Positions 25,138 through 32,930 of a stretch of 50,689 nucleotides of DNA are shown piece by piece. The translations under genes and the position numbers were made by a program. The notes under the pieces were generated by a model that saw nothing but the letters and a program-made list of their open reading frames with translations, was not told the origin of the DNA and made no database searches. Source of the stretch: Bacteroidales bacterium (lineage in GTDB: Bacteria; Bacteroidota; Bacteroidia; Bacteroidales; UBA932); the NCBI GenBank assembly GCA_023227835.1, contig JALOCI010000018.1:1-50689 (forward strand). Direction: 5' to 3'. Position 1 is the stretch's first letter, and every line of letters begins with the position of its first letter.

Positions 25138-26454
25138 TTAATATTTTAGCCACTTCATCAGATCTTTCCATGTTGCCTTTTTGCCGTATGAGAGAATCCC
25201 GACTCTGTATATCTTGCCTGACAAGAATGTCATGAACAGGAAAGTAAGTAAAAGGAGCACTATAGAGAGGGCCAGCTCCCATGCAGGGACTCCGAAAGGC
25301 ACCCTTGCCATCATCACCATAGGAGATGTGAACGGAATCATCGATCCCCAGAATGAAAGGGCACTGTCAGGGAATCGGAAAGTGTGTATCATAATAAACA
25401 GACCGATTATGAGAGGCAAAGTCACAGGAAGTGTAAGTTGCTGTGTGTCTGCCTCGTTATCCACTGCCGAACCAACTGCCGCAAACATTGATGCATACAG
25501 AAGATACCCTAAAAGGAAGTACGCTAAGAATGAAAGAACTATATATACATAATTAAGACCGGCAAGCGCAGCAAAGATATCTCCCATTGCTCCCCCGGCA
25601 ATAGGGACGCCGTCAGGAACCGCTCCCGGCACACTTCCTCCGGCAGCTGCGAGATCAACTCCCATAATAGCCTGTGCCCCGAACACTATCCCTACTGTCA
25701 GGAGAATCCATATTAAGAATTGCAGTAAAGCAACAGCCCCTACACCTAATATTTTACCCAGCATGAGTTCAAACGGCTTGACAGAAGAGATGATAACCTC
25801 AACCACCCTGTTTGATTTCTCATCTATTACACCTCTCATAACCATTGATCCGAACATAAAGATGAACATATAGATAAGGAAGCTGGCAATATATGAGATT
25901 GCCATATTAATCTCCACCATACCGGATTTCTCCTTTCCTTGTTCGCTTACTACAAATGTTTTTACATTAACATCCGCGTTTATGTCTTTTATAATGGTAT
26001 CCAGGTTCTGTATATCATAGCCAGCAATTTTCTTCTCCCTTACACCCTTTTCCACACATTTTTCAATCTCCTCTTTTGTGTCGATGTTTATCTGCTTCTT
26101 CGAATAGGCTGCTACAGAAACGTTACCGGCCGAGTCCATTGGTGATATCTCAACAATAGCATATAAATCAGAACTTTCAATTCCTTTCTTAAGGCTCTCT
26201 ATATCTGCATTCGGATCGAATTGATAGACATACTCTTTGTCTGAGACGAAAAATCTTTCACACTCACCAGATTTGTCAATCACCATTATTTTTTGTCCCT
26301 CCTCTCCCGAGGACATTGTCATGATAACTGTAGGCATTACAACAAGCAACGCCATGAATATAGGAGTAAGAATTGTAAGAAGGATGAATGATTTTTTCTT
26401 TACTCTGATTAAAAACTCCCTTGATATTACTAAAAATAGTTTGTCTGTATTCAT
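25138..26454 (-). CDS. ABC-2 type permease (NatB-like)
   Basis: This 438-residue membrane protein has one N-terminal transmembrane segment, a large extracytoplasmic domain (about 50-190) and five or six C-terminal segments, as in NatB/YhaP exporters. The motif RGVIDEKSNRVVEVIISSVKPFELMLGKILGVG is diagnostic (quoted in part: EKSNRVVEVI). Exporters of this class move Na+, drugs or peptides; the substrate here is unknown. ATG at 26454 was chosen over an in-frame TTG at 26463. It starts 10 nt after the ATPase gene. Confidence 0.9.
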   Translation of the reverse strand: MNTDKLFLVISREFLIRVKKKSFILLTILTPIFMALLVVMPTVIMTMSSGEEGQKIMVIDKSGECERFFVSDKEYVYQFDPNADIESLKKGIESSDLYAIVEISPMDSAGNVSVAAYSKKQINIDTKEEIEKCVEKGVREKKIAGYDIQNLDTIIKDINADVNVKTFVVSEQGKEKSGMVEINMAISYIASFLIYMFIFMFGSMVMRGVIDEKSNRVVEVIISSVKPFELMLGKILGVGAVALLQFLIWILLTVGIVFGAQAIMGVDLAAAGGSVPGAVPDGVPIAGGAMGDIFAALAGLNYVYIVLSFLAYFLLGYLLYASMFAAVGSAVDNEADTQQLTLPVTLPLIIGLFIMIHTFRFPDSALSFWGSMIPFTSPMVMMARVPFGVPAWELALSIVLLLLTFLFMTFLSGKIYRVGILSYGKKATWKDLMKWLKY

Positions 26455-26464
26455 ACCTCTCAAA

Positions 26465-27370
26465 TTAACTTACAAGTTTAATAAATATGTCATTCATTCT
26501 TGGAATCAGCTCCCTGTATGAAACAATATCCAACTCTTTTATCAGCTCGGAAAGTACCTGTGACGATGTAGCATCCTTACTTATTTCAAGTACTGCACGA
26601 TGTCCCTCTTTTTGCTTTTCCTGTGAAACGACAGAATACAAACCATTGCTCAGCAAATCCTTTGCATCAGACGAGCGATAGATCAGCTCCACTTCATTTT
26701 TTCCGTAGTTTCTCCTTATTTCATCAAGACCGCCAGAGACGATTAACTTGGATTTATTTATAAGCGCTATATTATCGCAAAGCTCCTCAACCGATTCCAT
26801 ATTGTGTGTGGAAAGAATTATAGAAGCCCCATTATCCCTCATTTTGAGAATCTCGTTTCTTATAAGCTGAACATTTACAGGATCGAATCCGCTGAAAGGC
26901 TCATCCAGAATCAACAATGAAGGTTTATGCAGGACTGTTGTGATAAATTGAACCTTCTGGGCCATACCTTTTGAGAGTTCCTCTACCTTTTTATTCCACC
27001 ACCCCTGTATCCCGAATTTTAAAAACCACTCTTTCAGCTCTTTTACTGCCTGAGCATTGCTCATGCCTTTCAATCGGGCAAGATAAACAGCCTGCTCTCC
27101 GACCTTCATCTTTTTATACAATCCTCTCTCCTCCGGCAGGTATCCTACATATGCAATATCCGAAGGGGATATGGGTTTCTCGCGAAATAACACCTCACCG
27201 GAATCGGGAATAGTAATCTGTGTAATAATCCTAATCAATGTGGTTTTACCTGCACCATTAGGACCAAGGAGTCCGAAAACAGTCCCCTGAGGCACATTTA
27301 TACTCACACCGTCCAGCGCGGTAAATTGGTTAAACCGCTTTACCACATTGTTGCAGCTTATGACATCCAT
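26465..27370 (-). CDS. ABC transporter ATP-binding protein (NatA-like)
   Basis: This 301-residue ATPase pairs with the NatB-like permease. Walker A is GLLGPNGAGKTT, the signature is ELSKGMAQKVQ, Walker B is LLILDEPFSGFDPVN, and the H-loop is STHNM. A C-terminal extension of about 80 residues resembles that of NatA. It is first in the natA-natB-nucleotidase operon. A -7 element lies 35 nt upstream inside the end of the previous gene's non-coding gap. Confidence 0.92.
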   Translation of the reverse strand: MDVISCNNVVKRFNQFTALDGVSINVPQGTVFGLLGPNGAGKTTLIRIITQITIPDSGEVLFREKPISPSDIAYVGYLPEERGLYKKMKVGEQAVYLARLKGMSNAQAVKELKEWFLKFGIQGWWNKKVEELSKGMAQKVQFITTVLHKPSLLILDEPFSGFDPVNVQLIRNEILKMRDNGASIILSTHNMESVEELCDNIALINKSKLIVSGGLDEIRRNYGKNEVELIYRSSDAKDLLSNGLYSVVSQEKQKEGHRAVLEISKDATSSQVLSELIKELDIVSYRELIPRMNDIFIKLVS

Positions 27371-27404
27371 AAATGTTAAAAAATATTTAAAAAATTAATA
27401 TTGA

Positions 27405-27412
27405 CAAAGATA
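27405..27412 (-). promoter_or_regulatory. Candidate -7 element of the ABC exporter operon
   Basis: Minus-strand TATCTTTG matches TAnnTTTG exactly, 34 nt before the ATPase start. No TTTG-like -33 element is found at the right distance. Confidence 0.4.
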
Positions 27413-27421
27413 AAATAAAAT

Positions 27422-28141
27422 TTACCTTATATAGTATTTGAGAATCTTATACAATTCAATTTTAATAATATTTGACATTAAAAGAGCTGAAAGATCTGTT
27501 TCCATCCCTGTTCTTGACTCTCTGAACCTGATAATTGATCTGGCAAGATAACCTCCTATATACGGATTCACAGAGAGCTGTTCATAAGTTGCCTCTTTTA
27601 TGTCTATCTTGGATATGGACGTAGAATCCACAATAATCCTGCCCGAAAACATATCGAATCTCTCCTGATCAATCCCGAAGATTTCCATCAACTGCTCCTT
27701 TTCTGCAAAACCACCCAACTTTTCCCGGTACTGAATAATTTTTTTGGCGTAATATGGCCCAATGCCGGGTAAAGAAACAAGTTCAATGCTGTCTGCCGTA
27801 TTGAGTTGTACCATTTTAGCCGTTTTTTTCTCTTTTTTAAATGAACTATAATCCTCTTTTTTGGGTTTGTACGGAAATAGCCCGCTCTTGTGGGACTGCG
27901 CTGTGTGAATCGCTTTTCCACCTTCGTCCTCCGGCATCTTATTAATCGTTTTTTCCACTTGTGCTTTTTGGGGCCGGGAAGTATCCATATTCTCATTAAT
28001 ATGCAATTGCTCCCTTTTTACATCCGGTATCACGGGTTCATCCTTGCCAAATAAAAACAGGATTCCCTGTATGGCAAGTAAAATAAAAACTAAAGTCACA
28101 ATTTGAGATGCCTGTGACTTTGAAAATTTCTCTCTCCTCAT
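27422..28141 (-). CDS. ComEA-like helix-hairpin-helix membrane protein
   Basis: This 239-residue protein has an N-terminal transmembrane anchor (about 14-31), a Lys/Glu-rich linker to about 120, and two helix-hairpin-helix units. These include LNTADSIELVSLPGIGPYYAKKI and IDIKEATYEQLSVNPYIGGYLAR (quoted in overlapping parts). ComEA is the periplasmic DNA receptor in natural transformation, but Bacteroidota carry such proteins without proof of that role. It has a strong AGGAGG Shine-Dalgarno 5 nt before ATG. rsmI lies 27 nt upstream on the same strand. Confidence 0.85.
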   Translation of the reverse strand: MRREKFSKSQASQIVTLVFILLAIQGILFLFGKDEPVIPDVKREQLHINENMDTSRPQKAQVEKTINKMPEDEGGKAIHTAQSHKSGLFPYKPKKEDYSSFKKEKKTAKMVQLNTADSIELVSLPGIGPYYAKKIIQYREKLGGFAEKEQLMEIFGIDQERFDMFSGRIIVDSTSISKIDIKEATYEQLSVNPYIGGYLARSIIRFRESRTGMETDLSALLMSNIIKIELYKILKYYIR

Positions 28142-28146
28142 ATCTC

Positions 28147-28152
28147 CCTCCT
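28147..28152 (-). promoter_or_regulatory. Shine-Dalgarno of the ComEA-like gene
   Basis: Minus-strand AGGAGG followed by GAGAT and ATG. It is a strong site compared with neighbours such as rsmI, tdk and alr, which lack one. Confidence 0.7.
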
Positions 28153-28168
28153 TTTTTAAAAATTTTGA

Positions 28169-28843
28169 TTATTCTTTCTTACCGGTAACTGTCAGCACTA
28201 TTTCACCTCTTGGCTCATTGGCTTCATACCAGTTGTGCAGTTCCTTAAGTGTTCCCCGTCGGTTCTCTTCATGCAATTTTGATATTTCTCTAGACACACA
28301 GGCCATCCTCTCCTCTCCAAACACCTCCGCCAGTTGTCCCAATGTCTTTACCAGCCTGTAAGGAGATTCATAAATAATTATGGTTCTATTCTCCTCACTC
28401 AACTCTCTTATACGCGTCTGCCTTCCTTTCTTCACCGGCAGAAACCCCTCGAAACAGAACCTGTCACAAGGGAACCCGGAATTTACCAATGCCGGGACAA
28501 AAGCCGTCGCTCCCGGTAAAGTTTCAACATCGATTCCCTTTTCCCTGCATAATCTCACAAGAAGAAATCCTGGGTCGGAGATGCCCGGTGTACCGGCATC
28601 TGTAATGAGGGCTACACTCATCCCGGAAATCAGCTTAGCAGCAATCTGATCTACACTGCGATGCTCATTGTACATATGATGAGCCTCCATTCTTGTAGAA
28701 ATACCGTAGTGTTTGAGCAAATGAGAACTGGTCCTTGTATCTTCAGCAAGAATAAGGTCTACCTCTTTGAGAATTCTAAGTGCACGAAGTGTTATATCCT
28801 CAAGATTGCCAATAGGGGTCGGTATGATGAATAGTTTAGCCAT
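28169..28843 (-). CDS. rsmI: 16S rRNA 2'-O-methyltransferase RsmI
   Basis: This SAM-dependent enzyme makes the 2'-O-methyl of C1402 in 16S rRNA. It has 224 residues with the tetrapyrrole-methylase fold: FIIPTPIGNLEDIT, ILAEDTRTSSHLLKHY, LITDAGTPGISDPG and FEGFLPVKKGRQTR. It starts within the last 8 nt of the upstream unknown gene, so the two are coupled. Confidence 0.95.
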   Translation of the reverse strand: MAKLFIIPTPIGNLEDITLRALRILKEVDLILAEDTRTSSHLLKHYGISTRMEAHHMYNEHRSVDQIAAKLISGMSVALITDAGTPGISDPGFLLVRLCREKGIDVETLPGATAFVPALVNSGFPCDRFCFEGFLPVKKGRQTRIRELSEENRTIIIYESPYRLVKTLGQLAEVFGEERMACVSREISKLHEENRRGTLKELHNWYEANEPRGEIVLTVTGKKE

Positions 28844-29537
28844 TTACCTTTCTTCTGACATTCATATAAAAACGGTATGTAGCCTGAGTGTCCTCGTCCC
28901 AATCCGGAAATGCATTTCTTGTATAATCCAGGACCTCATCCAGAGAAGACATTTCATTCAGACGCTGAATGCTTAATCTGTACTGTTGGTCATCTCCGTT
29001 AAAAAGCTCGTTTATATACAATATTTTATCATTGAGGGTTATTCCGTCATTGATATCTGAAAGGTGTGGACCGGGAATATCAATCATCCATGCAGGTCCC
29101 TTTCCGCGTGTAATATCAAGTATTGATTCTCCCTGATCGTAGAAAAGCTCGAATTCTTCCTCTTCTTCAGGAAATATCTCAGGTTGTGGTATTGCCTCTG
29201 GTTGGGATATTACCTCTGGTTGGGATGTTGTCTCAGGTTTTGGCTCCTCCTTGAAAATAACCTCCACAGGTTCAACCTTCTCCAATACAGACTCTGTCAC
29301 AATTTTCACCTCCTCAGGAAGTGCTCTATCCTGAACTGATCTGTGCAGCTCCTTAAGCGCAATCTCGATATGCTCTATATATAGTGAATTTATTTTACAC
29401 CTTATGCTGTCAACGGCGAGTATAAGCTCTTCCCATCTCGCCGGACTGATTTTACCATCCTCTTTAAGGGCTTCAATGTCTTGAGACATCTGAGCTATTA
29501 TTATCCCTATTTCCTCAATTTTATTGGTGTTTAACAT
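28836..29537 (-). CDS. Conserved hypothetical protein with Pro/Gln/Glu repeats
   Basis: I do not recognise this 233-residue soluble protein. Residues 1-70 are predicted alpha-helical (IIIAQMSQDIEALKEDGKIS). A Glu/Pro linker at about 85-130 contains hexapeptide repeats of the type SQPEVI. A conserved-looking C-terminal domain (about 130-233) has ILDITRGKGPAWMIDIPG, ILYINELFNGDDQQY and FPDWDEDTQATYRFY. No signal peptide or transmembrane segment is seen. It overlaps rsmI by 8 nt and is divergent from tdk across 39 nt. The function is unknown. Confidence 0.75.
   Translation of the reverse strand: MLNTNKIEEIGIIIAQMSQDIEALKEDGKISPARWEELILAVDSIRCKINSLYIEHIEIALKELHRSVQDRALPEEVKIVTESVLEKVEPVEVIFKEEPKPETTSQPEVISQPEAIPQPEIFPEEEEEFELFYDQGESILDITRGKGPAWMIDIPGPHLSDINDGITLNDKILYINELFNGDDQQYRLSIQRLNEMSSLDEVLDYTRNAFPDWDEDTQATYRFYMNVRRKVNG
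29181..29247. repeat. 18-nt imperfect tandem repeats in the hypothetical gene
   Basis: About 3.7 copies of an 18-nt unit (consensus on the plus strand near TGGTTGGGATATTACCTC) encode repeated SQPE[VA]I-type hexapeptides in a linker. Confidence 0.7.
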
Positions 29538-29546
29538 CTGAACAAT

Positions 29547-29554
29547 TAACTTTG
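29547..29554 (+). promoter_or_regulatory. Candidate tdk promoter
   Basis: TAACTTTG is an exact -7 match 22 nt before ATG. ATTG at 29523-29526 is 20 nt upstream as a near -33 element. Confidence 0.55.
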
Positions 29555-29562
29555 TATATATA

Positions 29563-29596
29563 CAAAAATAGATAAAATGTTTCTAGAAAGTGCAAA
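29563..29596 (-). promoter_or_regulatory. Candidate promoter of the hypothetical gene-rsmI unit
   Basis: Minus-strand TTTG (29593-29596), 22-nt spacer, TATTTTTG (29563-29570). It overlaps the start of tdk, so the two divergent promoters are interleaved. Confidence 0.45.
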
Positions 29597-30146
29597 AAAA
29601 TCTGGGTGGATAGAGATAATCTGCGGGTCAATGTTTTCAGGGAAAACCGAAGAGTTAATAAGAAGATTGAAAAGAGCAAAGTTTGCCAACCTCAAGGTTG
29701 AGATTTTCAAACCTAAGATTGACACGCGATACTCAGAAGAGGATGTGGTGTCACATGACTCAAATGCAATAAGGTCTACCGCGGTAGACTCTCCTATGAG
29801 CATTCTTCTTTATGCATCTGATGTGGATGTAGTGGGAATAGACGAAGCCCAGTTTTTTGACGATTCTATTGTTGAAGTTTGCCAGCAACTGGCCGCGAAC
29901 GGCGTTCGTGTGATTGTTGCAGGACTGGATATGGATTATCTGGGTAAACCTTTCGGATCAATGCCGGCTCTGATGGCCGTTGCAGAATATGTCACAAAGG
30001 TTCATGCAATTTGTGTAAGATGTGGCGACCTCGCTCATCACTCACACAGATTAACAAAAAGCGACAAACTGGTCATGCTTGGTGAAAAAGACACCTACGA
30101 GCCAATTTGTCGCCATTGTTTCAATGGTCTTAGGAAGACCGATTAA
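29577..30146 (+). CDS. tdk: Thymidine kinase
   Basis: This type II thymidine kinase makes dTMP from thymidine and ATP. The 189-residue protein has P-loop GSMFSGKTEELIRR, DEAQFF, the lasso region, and four zinc cysteines in CVRCGDL and CRHCFNG. It is transcribed alone from its own promoter. Its stop directly abuts the stop of the convergent lipoprotein gene, with no intervening base. Confidence 0.96.
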   Translation: MFLESAKKSGWIEIICGSMFSGKTEELIRRLKRAKFANLKVEIFKPKIDTRYSEEDVVSHDSNAIRSTAVDSPMSILLYASDVDVVGIDEAQFFDDSIVEVCQQLAANGVRVIVAGLDMDYLGKPFGSMPALMAVAEYVTKVHAICVRCGDLAHHSHRLTKSDKLVMLGEKDTYEPICRHCFNGLRKTD

Positions 30147-30605
30147 TTACTGCTGTACTGGAGCAGCCTTGCGGGTTAAGTTAGCTTTACCACTGTGAGT
30201 AGTGTTAGCAGCTGCGTTAACGGCTGTGAAAGTAACGTTAAGAGCTTCTGGCTCAACAACGAAAGTCATAGAACCACTAAGATCCATAGGCTCTACACAC
30301 TGCATTGAACCTGTGAAGGTAACAACGTCCTCAGCGATAGTAGCAACGCCACCTACGTTGATGGTTGTAGAATCATTAACTTTGATAGCAGCTGTGAAAG
30401 TAGAGTCAGCAAAGTACTCGAGGTCGATAGGAGCAACGAGTTCCTGTGCTACTTGATTTCCAGTTGAGTCAACGACTGTAACTGTGATAGAATCTGTACC
30501 GGTCCATTGACCAACCAATTGCTCAGAAACAGGTTTAACTTTCTGACCGCAAGAAGCAAGTGCTACAACTGATGCAGCAACAGCAAAAATTGTTTTTAAT
30601 TTCAT
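30147..30605 (-). CDS. Small lipocalin-like lipoprotein, probably abundant
   Basis: This is a 152-residue predicted lipoprotein with lipobox ALASC (Cys19). The mature part is beta-rich and Thr/Val/Ala-rich, beginning KPVSEQLVGQWTGTDSI, like small lipocalin-type domains in Bacteroidota. I recognise no specific family member. Codon choice differs from its neighbours, with mostly GCT/GTT/GTA, AAC, ACT and CGC for Arg, as expected of a highly expressed gene. ATG at 30605 is used because upstream in-frame codons lack a signal peptide. A -7 element lies 33 nt upstream. Confidence 0.8.
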   Translation of the reverse strand: MKLKTIFAVAASVVALASCGQKVKPVSEQLVGQWTGTDSITVTVVDSTGNQVAQELVAPIDLEYFADSTFTAAIKVNDSTTINVGGVATIAEDVVTFTGSMQCVEPMDLSGSMTFVVEPEALNVTFTAVNAAANTTHSGKANLTRKAAPVQQ

Positions 30606-30638
30606 TTTTATTATTGTTTTAGGTATGTCTTTCGGGCG

Positions 30639-30646
30639 CAAATGTA
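30639..30646 (-). promoter_or_regulatory. Candidate -7 element of the small lipoprotein gene
   Basis: Minus-strand TACATTTG matches the consensus exactly. The -33 position falls at the edge of an 11-T tract (30667-30677). Confidence 0.5.
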
Positions 30647-30687
30647 GAAAGATTTTCAATACAATGTTTTTTTTTTTGAACATTTTT

Positions 30688-30695
30688 TAATTTTG
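30688..30695 (+). promoter_or_regulatory. Candidate -7 element of alr
   Basis: TAATTTTG matches TAnnTTTG exactly, 20 nt before the alr ATG. No TTTG is at the usual -33 distance. Confidence 0.45.
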
Positions 30696-30715
30696 TTTCA
30701 AATTATTCTACAAAC

Positions 30716-31804
30716 ATGGACTACTCTCAATTAACAATCAACAAGGCCAACTTTAAGCACAACTATACATTTTTCCGCTCAAAGCTCTCACCTTCAACTA
30801 AATTACTCATTCTCGTAAAGGCAAATGCATATGGCCACGGGGATATTGAATGTTCGAAACTTCTGGAAGAATTCGGAGCTGATTATCTGGGTGTGGCAAC
30901 CCCGGATGAGGGCAAAAGGTTAAAAATTGCCGGCATTAAGTTACCAATTATTATACTTACACCGGGAAACGACAATTTCAAGGAGATAATAACACACGCT
31001 CTTGAACCTAGTATTGTGGATTTCGACGCTGCTCACTCATTTTTAAAATCATTAACCGAATCAGGCAAAATGAAGTATCCTGTACATATAAAATTGGACA
31101 CTGGGATGCACAGAGTGGGATTTGTCAGAAGTGAGATAAAAGAGCTGGCCAAGCTTATAAATTCAAACCCGTCAATTGAAGTAAAATCTGTTTTTTCTCA
31201 TCTTGCTGCTGCGGATGAAGCGGTCCATGACGACTTCACCCGTTTCCAGATTGAATTGTACAATGAAATGTATGAAGAGTTAAGCATCTCAATCGGCTAC
31301 AGGCCTATCAGACACATACTCAACTCTTCCGGCACAGAGAGGTTTACCTATGCTCAGATGGACATGGTTCGTGTTGGAGTAGGTATCTATGGTACAAGTT
31401 ATGTTGATGAATCAAAATTGAAACCCGTCGGATATCTTCAGGCTCCAATCATACATATAAGAGAAATTTCAGAGGGAACTGTCGGATATGGTCGTCACGG
31501 CAAGCTGGAAGGTAAAACAAAAAAGATTGCAACTATTCCGCTTGGATATGCTGATGGAATCAACAGACACCTTGGCAGGGGGGCTGCATCATTTTCGCTA
31601 AATGGTAAAAGAGTTCCCACTATTGGTAATATATGCATGGATGCGTTGATGCTGGATATAACAGAAACCGAGGCAAATGTCGGAGATATTGTTACTGTAT
31701 TCGGAGATAACCCGACTGCAACAGAACTAGCACATATCCTGAAAACAATTTCGTATGAGGTATTCACCTCTGTAGCTGCAAGGGTAAAGAGAGTGGTATC
31801 TTAG
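30716..31804 (+). CDS. alr: Alanine racemase
   Basis: This PLP enzyme supplies D-alanine for peptidoglycan. It has 362 residues, with PLP lysine Lys35 in VKANAYGHG and the catalytic tyrosine at about Tyr258 in VGYGRHG. DTGMHRVGF, RVGVGIYG and GNICMDALMLD are also conserved. It is a stand-alone racemase, not the MurF-Alr fusion seen in some Bacteroidota. Its stop is 2 nt from that of convergent holA. Confidence 0.96.
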   Translation: MDYSQLTINKANFKHNYTFFRSKLSPSTKLLILVKANAYGHGDIECSKLLEEFGADYLGVATPDEGKRLKIAGIKLPIIILTPGNDNFKEIITHALEPSIVDFDAAHSFLKSLTESGKMKYPVHIKLDTGMHRVGFVRSEIKELAKLINSNPSIEVKSVFSHLAAADEAVHDDFTRFQIELYNEMYEELSISIGYRPIRHILNSSGTERFTYAQMDMVRVGVGIYGTSYVDESKLKPVGYLQAPIIHIREISEGTVGYGRHGKLEGKTKKIATIPLGYADGINRHLGRGAASFSLNGKRVPTIGNICMDALMLDITETEANVGDIVTVFGDNPTATELAHILKTISYEVFTSVAARVKRVVS

Positions 31805-31806
31805 AA

Positions 31807-32847
31807 CTAATGCACCATCTTGAAAATCAACTCCAGAAGCATCTCCTTATCGGATGCCTCTCCCCTGTCATTACTTTTACTTGCCGAGTCACACTTTCTT
31901 ATCATGGATATTATCTCCATGCATTTGATGTATGAATAGTTTTGCGAAGCAGAAATATATTCCTGAATATGAAACGGATATATTCCCAGGGCAGAACATA
32001 TCTCACTACTTCCGGCATTTCTGTTTTTATTTATGATCGCGTGATATTTAAGGATTTTTGTAAAGTGCGAGAAAATTATCGCGAGCGTCATAATAAGAGG
32101 ATACTGTTTAGGAGAGTCTCCAAAATGGCCGGCTATTCTGAATGCCTTAGACAGATCTTTCAGCGAAAGAGCCTTTGTTAGTTCAAAAACATTGTACTCC
32201 CTGCTTATTCCTATATTTTCCTCTACATGCAGGGGGGTAATTACTCTCTCAGAAGCCCCCATGCTTACAATCAGCTTGTCGAGCTCCAGTGTCAGCTTTC
32301 TCAGTTCAGTGCCACAATAATCGGCTAACAGCACTGAGGCATCAGGCTCGATAGACTTTCCTGCATCTTTTATATACCGGTCAATCCAGAAAACAAGCCT
32401 ATTCTCTTTTATCTGTGAGGTTTCTAGTACCTCACCCCTTTCCAGTGCTCTTTTATACAAAGTACTTCTTTTGTCAAGAGATTTGTTTGTCATTGCAAGA
32501 ACGAGAAGGGTTGTTGAAGATGGGTTCCTGAAATAATTCTCAAGAAGATCCATTTTATCCAGCAACTGAGCCTCTCTGACAATCACAACCTGCCTTGCCG
32601 CCATCATAGGAAACTTCATAGCTGCCTCCACAACCTCGCGCCCGCTGACATCCAGACCATACAGTACCAAAAGGTTAAAACCCCGCTCCTCGGGAAGCAG
32701 AGCTCTCTCTGTTATTTCATCTATCAATTTGTCAGCATAATATGGTTCGTCACCCATAAACAGATAGAATGGTGCAAATTTCCCTGCTTTGATGTCTGTA
32801 AGTATTCGCTGAAACTCCGCTTCTGTATCTTTTTCCTTTGTTGCCAC
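31807..32847 (-). CDS. holA: DNA polymerase III delta subunit
   Basis: This clamp-loader subunit opens the beta clamp. The N-terminal KFAPFYLFMGDEPYYADKLI is typical of HolA (quoted in part: YLFMGDEPYY). AMKFPMMAARQVVIVREAQL and the C-terminal collar region (SREYNVFELTKAL) follow. The likely start is GTG at 32847 (VATKEKDTEAEF), giving 346 residues. The frame runs on to a TTG at 32931, but that adds 28 residues without family match. It is divergent from the HsdR_N-like gene. Confidence 0.88.
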   Translation of the reverse strand: MATKEKDTEAEFQRILTDIKAGKFAPFYLFMGDEPYYADKLIDEITERALLPEERGFNLLVLYGLDVSGREVVEAAMKFPMMAARQVVIVREAQLLDKMDLLENYFRNPSSTTLLVLAMTNKSLDKRSTLYKRALERGEVLETSQIKENRLVFWIDRYIKDAGKSIEPDASVLLADYCGTELRKLTLELDKLIVSMGASERVITPLHVEENIGISREYNVFELTKALSLKDLSKAFRIAGHFGDSPKQYPLIMTLAIIFSHFTKILKYHAIINKNRNAGSSEICSALGIYPFHIQEYISASQNYSYIKCMEIISMIRKCDSASKSNDRGEASDKEMLLELIFKMVH

Positions 32848-32903
32848 TGTATACTCTTTAGATTTGGCTAAATTATGAAAAAATGTAAACCTGACAAATT
32901 TTA

Positions 32904-32911
32904 TATCTTTG
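32904..32911 (+). promoter_or_regulatory. Candidate -7 element of the HsdR_N-cca unit
   Basis: TATCTTTG matches TAnnTTTG exactly, 19 nt before the start codon. The -33 region is AT-rich without TTTG. Confidence 0.4.
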
Positions 32912-32930
32912 TATTCATAATGCACAAACA

